From: Burkholderia ubonensis
Lineage (GTDB): Bacteria > Pseudomonadota > Gammaproteobacteria > Burkholderiales > Burkholderiaceae
Length of the DNA stretch: 64,000 nt
Direction of reading: 5' to 3'
Assembly: GCF_001718695.1 (NCBI RefSeq)
Contig: NZ_CP013420.1
Span: 930,001-994,000, forward strand
Each line of letters opens with the position of its first letter. The first letter of the stretch is position 1. Below are positions 63,056-64,000 of this stretch, one piece after another. Under the pieces are notes generated by a model that did not search any database, was not told where the DNA came from, and saw nothing but the letters and a program-made list of their open reading frames with translations. Made by a program: the position numbers and the translations under genes.

Positions 63056-64000
63056 ATGGACATTCAGGTAATCCCTCATGGCGCGCTCCGGACGACTCTG
63101 ATCACGGCCACCGTGGCAGCCATGCTTTCCCTGTCCGCCTGCGGCGGCTCCGGTTCGATCAGCAAGGGCCTCGGCGGCTCGAACTCGGGCGGCGGCAGCG
63201 ATTCGATTTCCACGTCCGGCGGCGGCACGTCGGGCGGCACGTCGGGTTCGACCAGCGGCAGCACGTCGGGTAGCACCAGCGGCTCGACGAGCGGTTCGAC
63301 CAGTGGCTCCACCAGCGGCTCCACGAGTGGAACGACCAGCGGCACGTCGAGCGGCACGAGCGGCACGTCGGGCGTGTCGTCGAACGCGGTGGGCAACGTG
63401 CTCGCCAGCAGCAGCAACATCGTGACCGGTGTCGGTTCGACCGTGTCGGGTCTCGGCGCCGTGGTCGGCAGCCAGACGCTGCCGGGCGTCAACCCGCAGA
63501 CGACGCAAGCGGCCGGCGGCATCGTGCAAAGCGTCGGCGGCGCGGTGACCGCGCTCGGCAATGGCCTCGGCAACGGGCTCGGCCAGCTCGGCGCGACGAG
63601 CAACCCGGTCGGCGTCACGGTGGCCAGCACCGGCGGCGCAGTCAATCAGCTCGGCAACGCGGTCACGCAGACCGGCAATCTCGTCACGAGCCTCGGCAGC
63701 GGCCCGCTGTCGCCGCTCGCACCCGTGACCGGCGCAGTCGGCGGCCTCGTGCAGACGGTCGGCAACGCGGTCTCGGGCGGCGGCACGACACTGTCGAACG
63801 TGCTGTCGACCGGCCCGATCCAGCAAGTCACGCAGACCGTCAGCTCCGTGATCACGCCGATCACGACGATGGTCGGCAACACGACCCAGACGGTTGGCTC
63901 CGCAACCGGTCTCGGCGCGCCGGTCAACACGCTGCTCGGCACGCTCGGCAACGGTCTGAACCAGGCCGGCGCAATGATCGCGTCGACGGGCGGCAACCCG
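63056..64000 (+). CDS. Repeat-rich lipoprotein (collagen-like/Ser-Gly-Thr repeats), partial at the right edge
   Basis: 315 residues are visible, no stop within the window. Signal with lipobox LSAC (Cys near residue 34). Next comes a low-complexity stretch of TSGS units (about residues 57-105), then a long Gly/Val/Thr/Asn-rich region with near-repeats (VGNAVSGGGTTLSNVLSTGP, TGNLVTSLGSGPL) that look like a beta-helix or passenger-like fold. Annotated relatives are called collagen-like triple-helix-repeat proteins, but true Gly-X-Y periodicity is not evident. Likely on the outer surface. Driven by a sigma-54 promoter. Confidence 0.75.
   Translation, partial: MDIQVIPHGALRTTLITATVAAMLSLSACGGSGSISKGLGGSNSGGGSDSISTSGGGTSGGTSGSTSGSTSGSTSGSTSGSTSGSTSGSTSGTTSGTSSGTSGTSGVSSNAVGNVLASSSNIVTGVGSTVSGLGAVVGSQTLPGVNPQTTQAAGGIVQSVGGAVTALGNGLGNGLGQLGATSNPVGVTVASTGGAVNQLGNAVTQTGNLVTSLGSGPLSPLAPVTGAVGGLVQTVGNAVSGGGTTLSNVLSTGPIQQVTQTVSSVITPITTMVGNTTQTVGSATGLGAPVNTLLGTLGNGLNQAGAMIASTGGNP
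63225..63372 (+). repeat. Tandem Ser-Gly-Thr coding repeats
   Basis: 12-base units of the type ACCAGCGGCTCG/ACGAGCGGTTCG encode TSGS about ten times in a row. Synonymous changes between units show some age; unit-number variation between strains is likely. Confidence 0.75.

Noticed and set aside
63023-63826. Long minus-strand frames opposite the lipoprotein gene
   Set aside because: They mirror the TSGS coding repeats and have no start signals; the plus strand has signal peptide, promoter and ribosome site.

Overview
The window is high-GC DNA with the gene content and codon bias of a Burkholderia, most likely a Burkholderia cepacia complex member. The strongest clues are a 188-residue Hfq2-type RNA chaperone with a long Gly-rich tail, a complete Tad/Flp pilus locus, typical beta-proteobacterial housekeeping neighbours (aat-bpt-pyrD, rlmB-rnr) and proteins such as DUF2968 and DUF3613. 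The species call is inference from protein recognition; no database was searched.

Bases 1 to about 11.6 kb are one end of a lambdoid-type prophage. A leftward arm holds cro-like, cII-like, Rha/KilAC antirepressor and ParB-domain genes and runs off the left edge. The immunity region has a CI-type repressor and a lipoprotein gene between two operator/promoter blocks of nearly identical sequence. A rightward arm holds a phage-encoded acyl carrier protein, three micro-proteins, several phage hypotheticals, an excisionase-like gene and a tyrosine integrase that abuts tRNA-His, the probable integration site.

From 11.7 to 33.5 kb lies core chromosome: dusA; a sulfonate-use operon (ssuD-ssuC-ssuB-ssuF) with a frameshifted ssuD; an enoyl-CoA hydratase-family gene, an SMR exporter and a UPF0303 gene; initiator tRNA; nudix-aat-bpt-pyrD; a cystine-type binding protein and permease split by a palindromic repeat element; a GntR/oxidoreductase pair; rpiA; a lipoprotein amidase; rlmB-rnr; and three tandem tRNA-Leu(CAG) genes, each with its own promoter and terminator.

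From 33.7 to 47.3 kb is metabolic and transport DNA: a ROK regulator with a 27-bp palindromic operator heading a ribose-type sugar ABC operon; a SulP transporter with a ParB-like gene; a GNAT acetyltransferase; a frameshifted MFS transporter; and a TetR regulator with a PsrA-like box ahead of fadD and a DUF1571 gene.

From 47.3 to 64 kb is a surface-structure region: hfq2, DUF2968, a sigma-54 activator, and the Tad operon (flp, tadV, tadE, rcpC, rcpA, tadZ, tadA, tadB, tadC, tadD, DUF3613, tadG) all reading leftward. Divergent from flp, across a 660-bp AT-rich regulatory region, is a repeat-rich lipoprotein gene with a near-perfect sigma-54 promoter. The activator at the other end of the pilus operon is an obvious candidate to drive it.
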